From Humibacillus sp. DSM 29435 (lineage in GTDB: Bacteria; Actinomycetota; Actinomycetes; Actinomycetales; Dermatophilaceae), in contig NZ_MAST01000012.1 of the NCBI RefSeq assembly GCF_001758225.1, forward strand, positions 412,996 through 476,995: a stretch of DNA of 64,000 nt, in the 5' to 3' direction. Below the pieces are notes generated by a model. That model searched no databases, was not told the origin of the DNA, and saw only the letters and a list, made by a program, of their open reading frames with translations. Below, one piece after another: positions 18,233-26,636 of this stretch. The position numbers were made by a program, and so were the translations under genes. How positions within the stretch are numbered: position 1 is the first letter of the stretch; every line of letters begins with the position of its first letter.

Positions 18233-19387
18233 TCACGGGGCCAGCCGCCCACAGGCGGTGGCGATGCGCTCGTCGGTGGCGGTCAGGGCGATCCGCACGT
18301 GCCGCGTGCCGGCCCAACCGTAGAAGCTGCCCGGCGCTACGAGGATGCCGCGATCGGCCAGATCGGCGACGGTGTTCCAGCACTCCTCGTCGCGGGTCGC
18401 CCAGAGGTAGAGGCCCGCCTCGGAGTGCTCGACCCGCAGGCCGAACGCCTCGACGGCGGGGAGCAGCTGCTCACGCCGGCGACGGTAGGTCGCCCGCGAG
18501 ACCTCGACGTGGGCGTCGTCACGCAGCGCCACGGCCATCGCCCGCTGAACCGGCGCGGGCATGATCATTCCGGCGTGCTTGCGCAGCTCGAGGATGCGGC
18601 CCACGAGCATGCGGTCGCCGGCGACGAGAGCGGCTCGGTAGCCGGCCAGGTTCGACTGCTTCGACAGGGAGTACACGGCCAACAGCCCGTCGTGACTGTC
18701 GCCACACACGTCGGGGTGCAGGATGCTCGGGGTGGCGGGCCCCCCGAGGTCGCCTGTCTCGTCCGGACGCCAGTCGAGCTCGGCGTAGCACTCGTCGCTC
18801 GCAACGACGACCCGGTGGCGGCGGGCCCATTCGACGACCTTGCGCAGGTGCGGCACGCCAAGCACCTGACCGTTGGGGTTGCCGGGGCTGTTGAGCCACA
18901 AGAGCTTTGGTGTGGTGGTGGCGGTCAGCGGGCCGAGGCTCGTCAACGACTGGGCCACGACCGACGAGGCCCCGGCCAGGCGAGCGCCGATGTCGTAGGT
19001 GGGGTAGGCGACGGCCGGGATGCCGACCAGGTCACCCGCTCCGAGGCCGAGCAGGGTGGGCAGCCACGCGACGAGCTCTTTGCTGCCGATCGTCGGCAGC
19101 ACGGCGTCGGGGTGCAGACCGGGCACTGCCCGTCGTCGGGCGAACCACTCGCAGATGGCGGCGCGCAGATCGGCGGTGCCCGAGGTCAGCGGGTACCCGG
19201 GCGCATCAGCCGCGTCGACCAGCGCCCGTTGCACGACGTCGGGAGTCGGGTCGACCGGCGTTCCGACCGACAGGTCGACGATCCCCCCCGGGTGGGCACC
19301 CGCCCGCGCCTTGTAGGGGGCGAGGGAGTCCCAGGGAAAGTCGGGCAGCTCGAGAGGAGTCAGCCGAGAGGTCGCCGGGGAGGTCAG
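18233..19387 (-). CDS. dapC: N-succinyldiaminopimelate aminotransferase (DapC-type)
   Basis: A PLP aminotransferase of about 384 residues. The PLP lysine lies in YSLSKQSNLAGYRAAL; the substrate carboxylate Arg in RHVRIALT near the C-terminus; WLNSPGNPNGQ and SDECYAELDW are the cofactor-contact motifs. Close to ferredoxin fdxA, as with Rv1178 and fdxC in mycobacteria. It would make N-succinyl-LL-DAP from its keto precursor, between DapD and DapE. There is no ATG, GTG or TTG between the fdxA stop and the conserved region; CTG at 19387 is used here, and GTG at 19474 inside fdxA is the other option. Confidence 0.85.
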   Translation of the reverse strand: MTSPATSRLTPLELPDFPWDSLAPYKARAGAHPGGIVDLSVGTPVDPTPDVVQRALVDAADAPGYPLTSGTADLRAAICEWFARRRAVPGLHPDAVLPTIGSKELVAWLPTLLGLGAGDLVGIPAVAYPTYDIGARLAGASSVVAQSLTSLGPLTATTTPKLLWLNSPGNPNGQVLGVPHLRKVVEWARRHRVVVASDECYAELDWRPDETGDLGGPATPSILHPDVCGDSHDGLLAVYSLSKQSNLAGYRAALVAGDRMLVGRILELRKHAGMIMPAPVQRAMAVALRDDAHVEVSRATYRRRREQLLPAVEAFGLRVEHSEAGLYLWATRDEECWNTVADLADRGILVAPGSFYGWAGTRHVRIALTATDERIATACGRLAP

Positions 19388-19394
19388 GGCAGTC

Positions 19395-19721
19395 TCACTC
19401 GTCGTGTTCCTGCGGCGGCAGAGCGAGGATGACGGCGTGGTCCTTGTCGATGATGCCGAGCTTGGCCGCGCCACCGGGGCTGCCGAGGTCGTTGAAGAAC
19501 TCGACATTCGCGGTGTAGTAGTCGGCCCACTGCTCGGGCACGTCGTCTTCGTAGTAGATCGCCTCGACGGGGCAGACCGGCTCACAGGCACCACAGTCGA
19601 CGCACTCGTCGGGGTGTATGTAGAGCGAGCGGTTGCCCTCGTAGATGCAGTCGACGGGACACTCTTCGATGCAGGCCCGGTCCTTGAGGTCGACGCACGG
19701 CTGGGCGATGACGTAGGTCAT
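19395..19721 (-). CDS. fdxA: 7Fe-type ferredoxin
   Basis: A 108-residue ferredoxin with the 3Fe-4S/4Fe-4S pattern: CVDLKDRACIEECPVDCIYEG at the N-terminus and CVDCGACEPVCPVEAIYYEDD after it. The C-terminal 45 residues (ADYYTANVEFFNDLGSPGGA) match the FdxA/FdxC family. It is a cytoplasmic electron carrier. The ATG is preceded by GGAGGT. A perfect 13-base palindrome GCAGTGGCACTGC (19738-19750) lies just upstream of that site. dapC follows within 10 bases, so the two are co-transcribed. Confidence 0.94.
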   Translation of the reverse strand: MTYVIAQPCVDLKDRACIEECPVDCIYEGNRSLYIHPDECVDCGACEPVCPVEAIYYEDDVPEQWADYYTANVEFFNDLGSPGGAAKLGIIDKDHAVILALPPQEHDE

Positions 19722-19828
19722 GAAGTACGGACCTCCTGCAGTGGCACTGCGGACGAGTGATGCTGGTGAATGATGGTGACGACGGTCGGGCCCCGCACAC
19801 GAGTACGAGAGCGCCGTGGCGCACCACT

Positions 19829-19834
19829 TAGTAT
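19829..19834 (+). promoter_or_regulatory. -10 hexamer of a leaderless promoter for the GNAT gene
   Basis: TAGTAT ends 7 bases before ATG 19842; this favours that codon over the ATG at 19833. Confidence 0.55.
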
Positions 19835-19841
19835 GCCGGAC

Positions 19842-20930
19842 ATGACCGGTGACCCCGTGCCCCACCCCACCGATGAGACGCCGAACGAGACGCCCGACAA
19901 GACGACGAGCGACCCGACACCCGGCCACCGGCTCTCGGCCGATCTCACTGTCGGCAGGCGGGTCGTCGTGCGCTACCGGCTCGCGGAGGGTTCGGCCGCG
20001 GGAGCGACCGACTTCGTCGGGGCGCTGGTCGCCCGCAACCACGACTTCCTCATCGTCGACACGAAGGCCGAGCGGGTGAAGCTGATCCGCTCCGAGGTCA
20101 TCGCCGCCCGCGACGTGCCGCCGGCTGCGACGCGGTCGGGGCCGGCTCACCTCAGGGTCTCCGTCGACGACCTCGAGCGGGTGATGGCGACCGGGTGGCC
20201 GGCGGTCGACCGTGGCGGGCTCGGTGACTGGCAGCTGCGCTCGGCCGGTGGCTTTACCGGGCGGGCCAACTCGGTGCTGACCGTTGGCGATCCGAGCCTG
20301 CCCGTTGAGAAGGCCATCGACTTCTGCGAGAAGTGGTACGCCGACCGTGACTCGCCTGCCCTGTTCCAGGTCTCTGGTGAGGCGGGTTTCAGGGTTGCCG
20401 ACCACATGGTCGGGTCGGCCCTGCTCGGGCGCGGTTACGTGGCCGGCGGTGGTCACCCCGACTGGGAGCGCATCCTGGTCATGACCGCCTCCGCCAAGAA
20501 CGTGCCGCCCCTCACGACCGAGTCGGTGCCCGTGAACGCGGATGCCGTGCTGCGCCCCGACTGGCTGATGACCTACGGCGAGCAGCGTTCAGTGGTGCCG
20601 GGTGTCACCGAGTCGGTGCTCACCGGCAGCGCCGGCCAGCTCTTCCTCTCGGTGCGCGACGAGGCCAGCAACCGCATCGTCGGCGTCTCGCGGATGTCGA
20701 TCAGCCCGGGCTGGGCCGGCATCTTCGCCGTCTGGGTGCATCCGGACCATCAGCGCCAGGGCATCGCCACCGCCATGACCTCCTCGATCGCCCTGGTGGC
20801 CAAGGAGAACAACATGGCGGCCATCTTCTTGCAGGTCGCGGCCGACAACCCCGGTGCCATCGCCTTCTACGAGCGCCTCGGCTTCGTCGTGCACCACGAG
20901 TACAGCTACCTGGGTCGAACCGACGGCTGA
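19842..20930 (+). CDS. GNAT N-acetyltransferase with N-terminal SH3-like domain
   Basis: A 362-residue protein. After a Thr/Pro-rich start, residues ~35-100 form a small beta domain (GRRVVVRYRL...DFLIVDTKAERVKLIRSEVIAARD) seen in Rv0428c-like proteins; residues ~235-360 are a GNAT fold with AGIFAVWVHPDHQRQGIATAM as the acetyl-CoA pyrophosphate loop and NPGAIAFYERLGFVVHHEY near the end. The substrate is unknown. It is divergent from fdxA and convergent with mshB, and its relation to mycothiol genes is only positional. Confidence 0.82.
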   Translation: MTGDPVPHPTDETPNETPDKTTSDPTPGHRLSADLTVGRRVVVRYRLAEGSAAGATDFVGALVARNHDFLIVDTKAERVKLIRSEVIAARDVPPAATRSGPAHLRVSVDDLERVMATGWPAVDRGGLGDWQLRSAGGFTGRANSVLTVGDPSLPVEKAIDFCEKWYADRDSPALFQVSGEAGFRVADHMVGSALLGRGYVAGGGHPDWERILVMTASAKNVPPLTTESVPVNADAVLRPDWLMTYGEQRSVVPGVTESVLTGSAGQLFLSVRDEASNRIVGVSRMSISPGWAGIFAVWVHPDHQRQGIATAMTSSIALVAKENNMAAIFLQVAADNPGAIAFYERLGFVVHHEYSYLGRTDG

Positions 20931-20952
20931 CCCGGTAGCTGTCGTCAGGGTC

Positions 20953-21834
20953 TCAGTCGAGCAGGCCGCCGCGCTCGGTGGCGGGCGCACCCAGCGGCAT
21001 CCAGCTGCGCGGTTCGACCCGGCGGTAGCCCTCGCGGTCGCTGCTGCGCGCGGCGATGAGGTTTGACAGGGCGTAGACGTCGTCACTGACGACGAGCACC
21101 TGGGTGGCGTGCGCACGCAACGCGTCGTTCTTGGCGGCGAGCGCGGCGCCGTCGTGCACCGCGTGGGTCACCTGCTCGTCGGCGACGACCGACCGCGGGA
21201 AGGGATCGTCAACGGCAGGGAGGGTGAGTGGCATCCCGGGCAGCCCGGATGCCGAAGGCGCAAGCGAGCGCACGAACGCGCGGTCTTCGCGCGCCCACGA
21301 CACTGGGGTCAGGATCTCGAAGGTGCGACCCGGCAGGTCGGTGTCGGCGAGAGAGGCGAGCGCCGTTCGGGTCACCCGGTGGGTCTGCACGTGGTCGGGG
21401 TGCTCGTAGCCGCCGAAACGGTCGTAGGTCACCACGACGTCGGGGCGCAGGTCGCGCACGACGGTGGCCACCAGCTCGCCGGCCTCGTCGAGATCGGCAT
21501 TGACGAAGGCCTCCAGGCGGGCCGCCGCGGCCGAGCCCACCATGCCCGAGTCGCGGTAGCGCGAGAGACGACCGCCACCGGCCCCGAGCACCCGTCCGGT
21601 GACCCCCAGCCGACGCAGCGCCTCGGTCAGCTCACCGTGCCGGTAGGGCCCGAGCGGGTCTCCGACCGCGCCCTCGAGGTGGCGCAGGTCGGGCGGGATG
21701 ACCTCGCCCTCCTCACCGAGGGTGCAGGTGAGCACGTGCACGTCATCGCCACGGGCCACGTGGTGGGCCATGGCGATGCCGCACGTCAGCGTCTCGTCGT
21801 CGGGGTGGGCGTGGACGAAGAGAAGTTGGGACAC
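20953..21834 (-). CDS. mshB: Mycothiol biosynthesis deacetylase MshB
   Basis: A 293-residue zinc deacetylase of the LmbE/PIG-L family, starting with GTG. The HPDDE motif (residues 10-14) and AHHVARGDDVHVLTCTLGEEGE are diagnostic of the mycothiol branch; DRFGGYEHPDHVQTHR carries the third zinc ligand. It removes acetate from GlcNAc-inositol in mycothiol synthesis, which marks the organism as a mycothiol-producing actinobacterium. A hydrophilic C-terminal tail follows. The convergent GNAT gene ends 22 bases away; typA lies upstream on the same strand. Confidence 0.93.
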   Translation of the reverse strand: MSQLLFVHAHPDDETLTCGIAMAHHVARGDDVHVLTCTLGEEGEVIPPDLRHLEGAVGDPLGPYRHGELTEALRRLGVTGRVLGAGGGRLSRYRDSGMVGSAAAARLEAFVNADLDEAGELVATVVRDLRPDVVVTYDRFGGYEHPDHVQTHRVTRTALASLADTDLPGRTFEILTPVSWAREDRAFVRSLAPSASGLPGMPLTLPAVDDPFPRSVVADEQVTHAVHDGAALAAKNDALRAHATQVLVVSDDVYALSNLIAARSSDREGYRRVEPRSWMPLGAPATERGGLLD

Positions 21835-21874
21835 GCGTCGATCCTCTCAGCCGCCCGCCCCGTGACGGGCCGGC

Positions 21875-23773
21875 TCAGCTTCCCGACTTGGCCGCCGACT
21901 TCGCTCGTGAGGCGGTGCGGCCGCGCACGGTGCCGTCGAGCACCAGCTTGCGGATGCGCACTGCCTCGGGCGTCACCTCGACACACTCGTCCTCGCGGCA
22001 GAACTCGAGGCTCTGCTCGAGGCTGAGCTTGCGCGGGGGCACGATCTTCTCGAAGTTGTCAGAGGAGGAGGCGCGCACGTTGGTGAGCTTCTTCTCCTTG
22101 GTGATGTTGACGTCCATGTCGTCGGCGCGCGAGTTCTCGCCGACGATCATGCCTTCGTAGACCTCGGTGGTCGGGTCGGTGAAGAGGGTGCCGCGCTCCT
22201 GCAGGTTGACCATCGCGTAGGCCGTGACGACGCCGCTGCGGTCGGAGACGAGCGAGCCGCTGGTGCGCGTCGTGATCGCGCCGTACCAGGGCTCGTAGCC
22301 TTCGAACACGTGGTGGGCGATGCCGGTGCCGCGGGTCTCGGTGAGGAACTCGGTACGGAAGCCGATCAGGCCTCGGCTCGGCACGAGGAACTCCATCCGG
22401 ATCCAGCCGGTGCCGTGGTTGGTCATCTGCTCCATGCGGCCCTTGCGGGCGGCCATGATCTGGGTGATCGGGCCGAGGTACTCCTCCGGGGTGTCGATGG
22501 TCAGGCGCTCGACGGGCTCCTGCACCTTGCCATCGACCTCACGCGTCACGACCTGCGGCTTGCCGACGGTCAGCTCGTGACCCTCGCGGCGCATCTGCTC
22601 GACGAGGATGGCCAGGGCCAGCTCACCGCGGCCCTGCACCTCCCACGCGTCGGGGCGCTCGGTCGGCAGGATGCGCAGCGACACGTTGCCGACGAGCTCC
22701 TTGTCGAGGCGGTCCTTGACCATGCGGGCGGTGACCTTCGACCCGCGCACGCGGCCGACCATCGGGCTGGTGTTGGTGCCGATGGTCATCGAGATGGCCG
22801 GCTCGTCGACCGTGATGAGCGGCAGCGGGATCGGGTTCTCAGCGTCGGCGAGGGTCTCGCCGATCGTGATCTCGGGGATGCCGGCCACGGCGATGATGTC
22901 GCCCGGGCCGGCGCTTTCGGCGGGCTTGCGCTCGAGGGCCTCGGTCATGAGGAGCTCGGTGATCTTCACCCGCTGCTGGGTGCCGTCGTGGCGGCACCAC
23001 ATGACCTGCTGGCCCTTCTTGATCGTGCCGTTGAAGACGCGCAGCAGCGCGAGACGGCCGAGGAAGTTCGAGGCGTCGAGGTTGGTGACGTGGGCCTGCA
23101 GCGGCGCCTCGTCGTCGTAGGTCGGAGCCGGAATCGTCTCGAGGATGGTGGCAAACAGGGCCTCGAGGTCGTCTCCGTCGGGCATCCCACCGTCGTCGGG
23201 GCGCGTCATCGAGGCGCGGCCGGCTTTGGCCGACGCGTAGACGATCGGGAAGTCGATCTGCTCCTCGGTGGCGTCGAGGTCGAGGAAGAGCTCGTAGGCC
23301 TCGTCGACGACCTCGGCGATGCGCGAGTCGGGGCGGTCGACCTTGTTGATGCACAGGATGACCGGCAGGTGGGCGGCGAGCGCCTTGCGCAGCACGAAGC
23401 GGGTCTGGGGCAGCGGTCCCTCGGAGGCGTCGACGAGCAGCACCACCCCGTCGACCATCGACAGGCCGCGCTCGACCTCACCGCCGAAGTCGGCGTGACC
23501 GGGGGTGTCGATGATGTTGATGGTGACGCCGTTGGTGAGCCCACGGTCGGCAGCGGCCTTGCCCGTGTAGTGCACAGCGGTGTTCTTCGCGAGGATGGTG
23601 ATGCCCTTCTCGCGCTCGAGGTCGCCGGAGTCCATCGCCCGTTCGTCGACGTGCTGGTGTTCGCCGAAGGCGCCGCTCTGCCAGAGCATCTTGTCGACGA
23701 GGGTGGTCTTGCCATGGTCGACGTGGGCGACGATGGCGACGTTGCGGATGTCCGCGCGGGTCTTCATGGGCAT
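21875..23773 (-). CDS. typA: GTP-binding translational regulator TypA/BipA
   Basis: A 632-residue translational GTPase. G motifs [12 protein letters not shown] (G1, ~residues 14-25), [14 protein letters not shown] (G3, ~86) and [10 protein letters not shown] (G4, ~140) are intact; an EF-G-like domain III and V and a TypA-specific C-terminal domain ([31 protein letters not shown] in parts) follow. It binds ribosomes and affects stress and cold growth. The lysine-rich end contains no further motif. Either of two ATGs six bases apart could be the start; the outer is given. A 22-bp repeat cluster lies about 60 bases upstream. Confidence 0.94.
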   Translation of the reverse strand: MPMKTRADIRNVAIVAHVDHGKTTLVDKMLWQSGAFGEHQHVDERAMDSGDLEREKGITILAKNTAVHYTGKAAADRGLTNGVTINIIDTPGHADFGGEVERGLSMVDGVVLLVDASEGPLPQTRFVLRKALAAHLPVILCINKVDRPDSRIAEVVDEAYELFLDLDATEEQIDFPIVYASAKAGRASMTRPDDGGMPDGDDLEALFATILETIPAPTYDDEAPLQAHVTNLDASNFLGRLALLRVFNGTIKKGQQVMWCRHDGTQQRVKITELLMTEALERKPAESAGPGDIIAVAGIPEITIGETLADAENPIPLPLITVDEPAISMTIGTNTSPMVGRVRGSKVTARMVKDRLDKELVGNVSLRILPTERPDAWEVQGRGELALAILVEQMRREGHELTVGKPQVVTREVDGKVQEPVERLTIDTPEEYLGPITQIMAARKGRMEQMTNHGTGWIRMEFLVPSRGLIGFRTEFLTETRGTGIAHHVFEGYEPWYGAITTRTSGSLVSDRSGVVTAYAMVNLQERGTLFTDPTTEVYEGMIVGENSRADDMDVNITKEKKLTNVRASSSDNFEKIVPPRKLSLEQSLEFCREDECVEVTPEAVRIRKLVLDGTVRGRTASRAKSAAKSGS

Positions 23774-23830
23774 GAGATCCAGTGTCTCAGGCTTTTCGGG
23801 GGTGTTCGTACCACCGGGTCGGCACTCGAC

Positions 23831-23896
23831 CGTGTGGAAGTGGCCACTCGACTGGGTGGGGAAGTCCACTCAAGCGTACGGAAGTGGCCACTCGAC
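23831..23896. repeat. 22-bp repeat cluster B (AGTGGCCACT core) upstream of typA
   Basis: CGTGTGGAAGTGGCCACTCGAC at 23831-23852 and CGTACGGAAGTGGCCACTCGAC at 23875-23896, separated by exactly 22 bases holding a decayed middle copy (GGAAGTCCACTCAAG). Orientation is opposite to cluster A. The cluster lies between typA and the phosphoesterase gene. Confidence 0.92.
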
Positions 23897-23915
23897 GGGG
23901 TGGGTGAGTGGCTGG

Positions 23916-24407
23916 TCAGGGCAGCGGAAGGATGTCGACGGACCGAAGGGCGCCGTCGTCGATCTGGAGCACACCGAGCGTGCGGCGGGGCTGACGTCGC
24001 TTGTCGGTGGGCGAGCCGGGGTTGAAGATGCGCACGCCCGCCTCGGTCAGGTCCATCGGGATGTGGGAGTGGCCGAACACGACGAGCTCGGCGGTCGGGA
24101 ACCGCTTTCGCAGCCTCGCGGCCCGCCCTGGCGCCGGTCCGCTGTCGTGGACCATCGCGACCCGTAGCCCGGCCAGCTCGACCTCGAGCGTCTCCGTCGC
24201 GCCCCACTGCGCCACCTCGGGCAGGTCGTTGTTGCCCATGACGACTCGCACCGGAGCCCACTGCTCCAGGGCCGTCAGCACCGGGGCTGTGCACACGTCG
24301 CCGGCGTGCAGGATGAGGTCGGCCCCCTCGAGATGGGTCGCCACGGCATCCGGCACCCCCTTCCAGAAGCGAGGGCTGTGGGTGTCTGACAGCACGACCA
24401 CCCTCAT
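23916..24407 (-). CDS. YfcE-type metallophosphoesterase
   Basis: A 163-residue calcineurin-like phosphoesterase. Metal ligands are in LSDTHSPR (~residues 5-12), HAGDVCTAPVL (~35), VMGNND (~55), VHDSG (~84) and FGHSHIP (~113-119). Small members hydrolyse phosphodiesters and are classed as YfcE/MJ0936-like. The start ATG overlaps the stop of the upstream epimerase-like gene by four bases, so the two are coupled. The substrate cannot be told from sequence. Confidence 0.9.
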   Translation of the reverse strand: MRVVVLSDTHSPRFWKGVPDAVATHLEGADLILHAGDVCTAPVLTALEQWAPVRVVMGNNDLPEVAQWGATETLEVELAGLRVAMVHDSGPAPGRAARLRKRFPTAELVVFGHSHIPMDLTEAGVRIFNPGSPTDKRRQPRRTLGVLQIDDGALRSVDILPLP

Positions 24408-25396
24408 CCGCGGCGGCACTGCTCGACGAGGCGGCTCATCGTGGCATCGATGGTGGCGTCGACCTGCCGTCGGGCGGGGTCGGCGTCGAACCAGTCGACG
24501 ATCTCGCTGGCGCCCCGGTGGAAGGGAACGGATGCCGTCCACCCCGGAACGAGGGCCTTGACCTTGCCGTTGTCGAAGACCATCGAATGCGACTTGTCGC
24601 CGAGCAGCCCTGCGCCCCAGTCGGGGTCGGCTTCGGCGATCGCATCGGAGGTCACGTGCACGAGTCGCGGTTCGACTCCGGCGGCCTGGGCCACAGCCTC
24701 GTAGACCTGGTTCCAGCTGAGCCACTCGTCGGAGGTGATGTGGAAGGCCTCGCCGATCGCCGCCGGGTGCCCGAGCAGGCCGACGAACGCGCGGGCGAAG
24801 TCGGTGTGGTGGGTCAGGGTCCACAGTGACGTGCCGTCGCCGTGCACGACGACCTCCGCGCCACGCCGCATCCGGTCGACGACGGTCCAACCACCGTCGA
24901 ACGGAGGCGACGTGTGGTCGTAGGTGTGTGAGGGGCGCACGATCGTGACCGGCAGACCCTCGTCGCGGTAGAGACCCATGAGCAGGCCCTCGGCCGCGAT
25001 CTTGCCCCTCGAGTAGGCCCAGAACGGGTTGCGCAGCGGGGTCGACTCGAGCACCGGCTGCCGTGCCGGGGGCGTCTGGTAGGCCGAGGCCGAGCTGATG
25101 AAGACGTACTGGCCCATCCGCCCCCGCAGCAGGTCGAGCCGGCCCTGCACGTCGCCCGGCCCGAAGGCGCGGAAGTCGGCCACGACGTCGAACTCGCGGT
25201 CGCCCACCGCCGCCGCGAACGAGGCCGGGTCATCGAGGTCCCCGGTCAGCAGCCGACATCCCTCGGGTGCCGGGCGGGTCTTCGAGAGGCCGCGCCCGAG
25301 CACGAAGACCTCCCAGCCCTGCTCGAGGGCGCGGGCCGTGCAGGCCGAGCTGATGATCCCGGTGCCGCCGAGGAACAGGACGGAGGGTGCGGGCAT
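24404..25396 (-). CDS. NAD-dependent epimerase/dehydratase-like SDR protein
   Basis: A 330-residue extended SDR. FLGGTGIISSACT (~residues 7-19) is the NAD-binding glycine-rich loop, YVFISSASAYQTPP (~95-108) the catalytic Ser region and YSRGKIAAEGLLMG (~127-140) contains Tyr and Lys of the active site. It resembles nucleoside-sugar epimerases and actinobacterial reductases of isoflavone-type, but the substrate is not evident. Start ATG preceded by GAGGAGATCCC. Co-transcribed with the phosphoesterase. Confidence 0.84.
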   Translation of the reverse strand: MPAPSVLFLGGTGIISSACTARALEQGWEVFVLGRGLSKTRPAPEGCRLLTGDLDDPASFAAAVGDREFDVVADFRAFGPGDVQGRLDLLRGRMGQYVFISSASAYQTPPARQPVLESTPLRNPFWAYSRGKIAAEGLLMGLYRDEGLPVTIVRPSHTYDHTSPPFDGGWTVVDRMRRGAEVVVHGDGTSLWTLTHHTDFARAFVGLLGHPAAIGEAFHITSDEWLSWNQVYEAVAQAAGVEPRLVHVTSDAIAEADPDWGAGLLGDKSHSMVFDNGKVKALVPGWTASVPFHRGASEIVDWFDADPARRQVDATIDATMSRLVEQCRRG

Positions 25397-25459
25397 GGGA
25401 TCTCCTCGTGGTGGTGGGGGTTCCGACGAGCCTGACACAGGCCGGATGCCGCCCGGGCG

Positions 25460-25948
25460 TCACTCGCCGGCGCGTAGCCGCACGCCCAGGGCGCGCACGA
25501 CGGGCCCGTCGGCCGGCAGCCAACGAACGCTCTCGAGCTCGTCGAGCGGCAGCCAGCGCAGCTGGTCGTGGTCTTCGATCGGCGCAGGAACGCCCGCCGT
25601 GACCTCGGCGATCCAGACGATCATCTCGAAGCGGTCGCTGAGCGGCCAGGTGGCCCCGGGCAGCGGGCCGGGCAGCAGGGCGCCCACGCTGATCGACACC
25701 CCGAGCTCTTCGGCGACCTCCCGGTGCAACGCCGAGAGCGGGGACTCGCCCGGCTCGACCTTGCCGCCGGGAAGCTCCCAGCCGCCGGCGAGCGCGGGCG
25801 GCTCGGTGCGCCGGGCGGCGAGCAGCCGAGCCGGGCGGGCCAGGTCGTCGACGATGGCCGCTCCGACCACGAGGCGCACGGCATCCGTCAGCGACGGGTT
25901 CGGCGGCACTGACGGCGGCTCGGGTGCGGAGGCATCGTTGTCGGTCAT
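25460..25948 (-). CDS. Nudix hydrolase (MutT-like)
   Basis: A 162-residue protein with a complete Nudix box: GGKVEPGESPLSALHREVAEELGV in consensus form Gx5Ex7REUxEExGU (residues ~59-81). An N-terminal 20-residue Pro-rich extension precedes the fold. Similar proteins hydrolyse oxidised nucleoside triphosphates such as 8-oxo-dGTP. It sits 63 bases upstream of the epimerase gene on the same strand and may share its transcript. Confidence 0.88.
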   Translation of the reverse strand: MTDNDASAPEPPSVPPNPSLTDAVRLVVGAAIVDDLARPARLLAARRTEPPALAGGWELPGGKVEPGESPLSALHREVAEELGVSISVGALLPGPLPGATWPLSDRFEMIVWIAEVTAGVPAPIEDHDQLRWLPLDELESVRWLPADGPVVRALGVRLRAGE

Positions 25949-26102
25949 CGGGAACGGATCGTGTCACACCCGCCCCGCGACGAGTCGAACGGCCAACGGC
26001 CGGCTACGGCCGCGGGGCGAGACGGCACACGCACCAGGAACCTGGCTGGCCGTCTGGGTCTCCAGACGGGACGGGGCGGCCGAGGCGGGGCATGCTGGAG
26101 GC

Positions 26103-26432
26103 ATGACACGACTGCTGACCGAAGAGGAGATCGAGCGCCAGCTCGCCGACCTGCCCGACTGGAGGCGAGACCCGAACGCCTCCGACACCATCCGGGCCAC
26201 GTTCACCGCCCCCGACTTCCCGGCCGGCATCCGCCTCGTGTCGGGGGTCGCCGACGCTGCCGAGCAGATGCAGCACCACCCCGACATCGACATCCGCTGG
26301 ACGGCGGTGAGCTTCGCCCTCTCGACCCACTCGGAGGGCGGGCTGACCCAGAAGGACATCGAGCTGGCGCACCAGATCTCCCAGGAGGCACGGCGCCTGC
26401 GTGCTGAGCCCGGCCCGGCATCCGGCGGCTGA
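26103..26432 (+). CDS. Pterin-4a-carbinolamine dehydratase family protein
   Basis: A 109-residue small protein with the family core AEQMQHHPDIDIRWTAVSFALSTHSEGGLTQKD in parts at residues ~50-85; the HHP His pair and the later His match the dehydratase active site. It would dehydrate 4a-hydroxy-tetrahydropterin after aromatic amino-acid hydroxylation; no hydroxylase is nearby, so a moonlighting or regeneration role is open. GGAGG lies before the ATG. It is transcribed toward the CNNM genes with about 80 bases before their promoter. Confidence 0.87.
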   Translation: MTRLLTEEEIERQLADLPDWRRDPNASDTIRATFTAPDFPAGIRLVSGVADAAEQMQHHPDIDIRWTAVSFALSTHSEGGLTQKDIELAHQISQEARRLRAEPGPASGG

Positions 26433-26501
26433 CGTGCGCCGGTACAGCACGAGGCGCCGACGAGCACGATCGCCGAATGCGGTCGGCAGGTGAGCGTCCC
26501 C

Positions 26502-26507
26502 TAACAT
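26502..26507 (+). promoter_or_regulatory. -10 hexamer upstream of the leader peptide
   Basis: TAACAT lies 6 bases before ATG 26514, so transcription would begin on the leader start codon. The spacing is close to that of other leaderless genes in the window. Confidence 0.55.
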
Positions 26508-26513
26508 TGGCCC

Positions 26514-26636
26514 ATGAGACCTGCCTGCCGTTCCGACTCCCCGGAGGGCCATAGTCCCGAGCCGGGCTGCCCCTGTGGCGCCCGGCTCCCCCAGCCTCGT
26601 CCCTGTCGCCGGGTACCAGCGGTGGGTCACGCGTGA
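26514..26636 (+). CDS. Possible 40-residue leader peptide overlapping the first CNNM gene
   Basis: An open frame MRPACRSDSPEGHSPEPGCPCG...VGHA of 40 residues whose TGA (26634-26636) overlaps the GTG start of the CNNM gene (26633). It has four Cys (residues 5, 19, 21, 31), nine Pro and seven Arg. An optimally spaced TAACAT hexamer would make it leaderless. A GC-rich hairpin (26559-26588) lies inside it. It has no known homologue to me; coding is supported by position only and codon usage is not decisive. Such short cysteine-rich upstream frames are known in mycobacteria to couple translation to downstream genes. Confidence 0.5.
   Translation: MRPACRSDSPEGHSPEPGCPCGARLPQPRPCRRVPAVGHA
26559..26588. 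promoter_or_regulatory. Hairpin inside the putative leader of the CNNM operon
   Basis: GAGCCGGGC and GCCCGGCTC form a 9-bp stem with a 12-base loop. It lies 45 bases before the CNNM start and could act as an attenuator or a translational control element. Confidence 0.45.

Noticed and set aside
22310..24025. A 571-codon open frame opposite typA
   Set aside because: Composition is that of an antisense reading of a conserved GTPase and no domain is recognisable.
26501..26632. A magnesium or manganese riboswitch before the CNNM genes
   Set aside because: The region has one simple hairpin and does not show the conserved parts of M-box or yybP-type RNAs; the short open frame explains it better.
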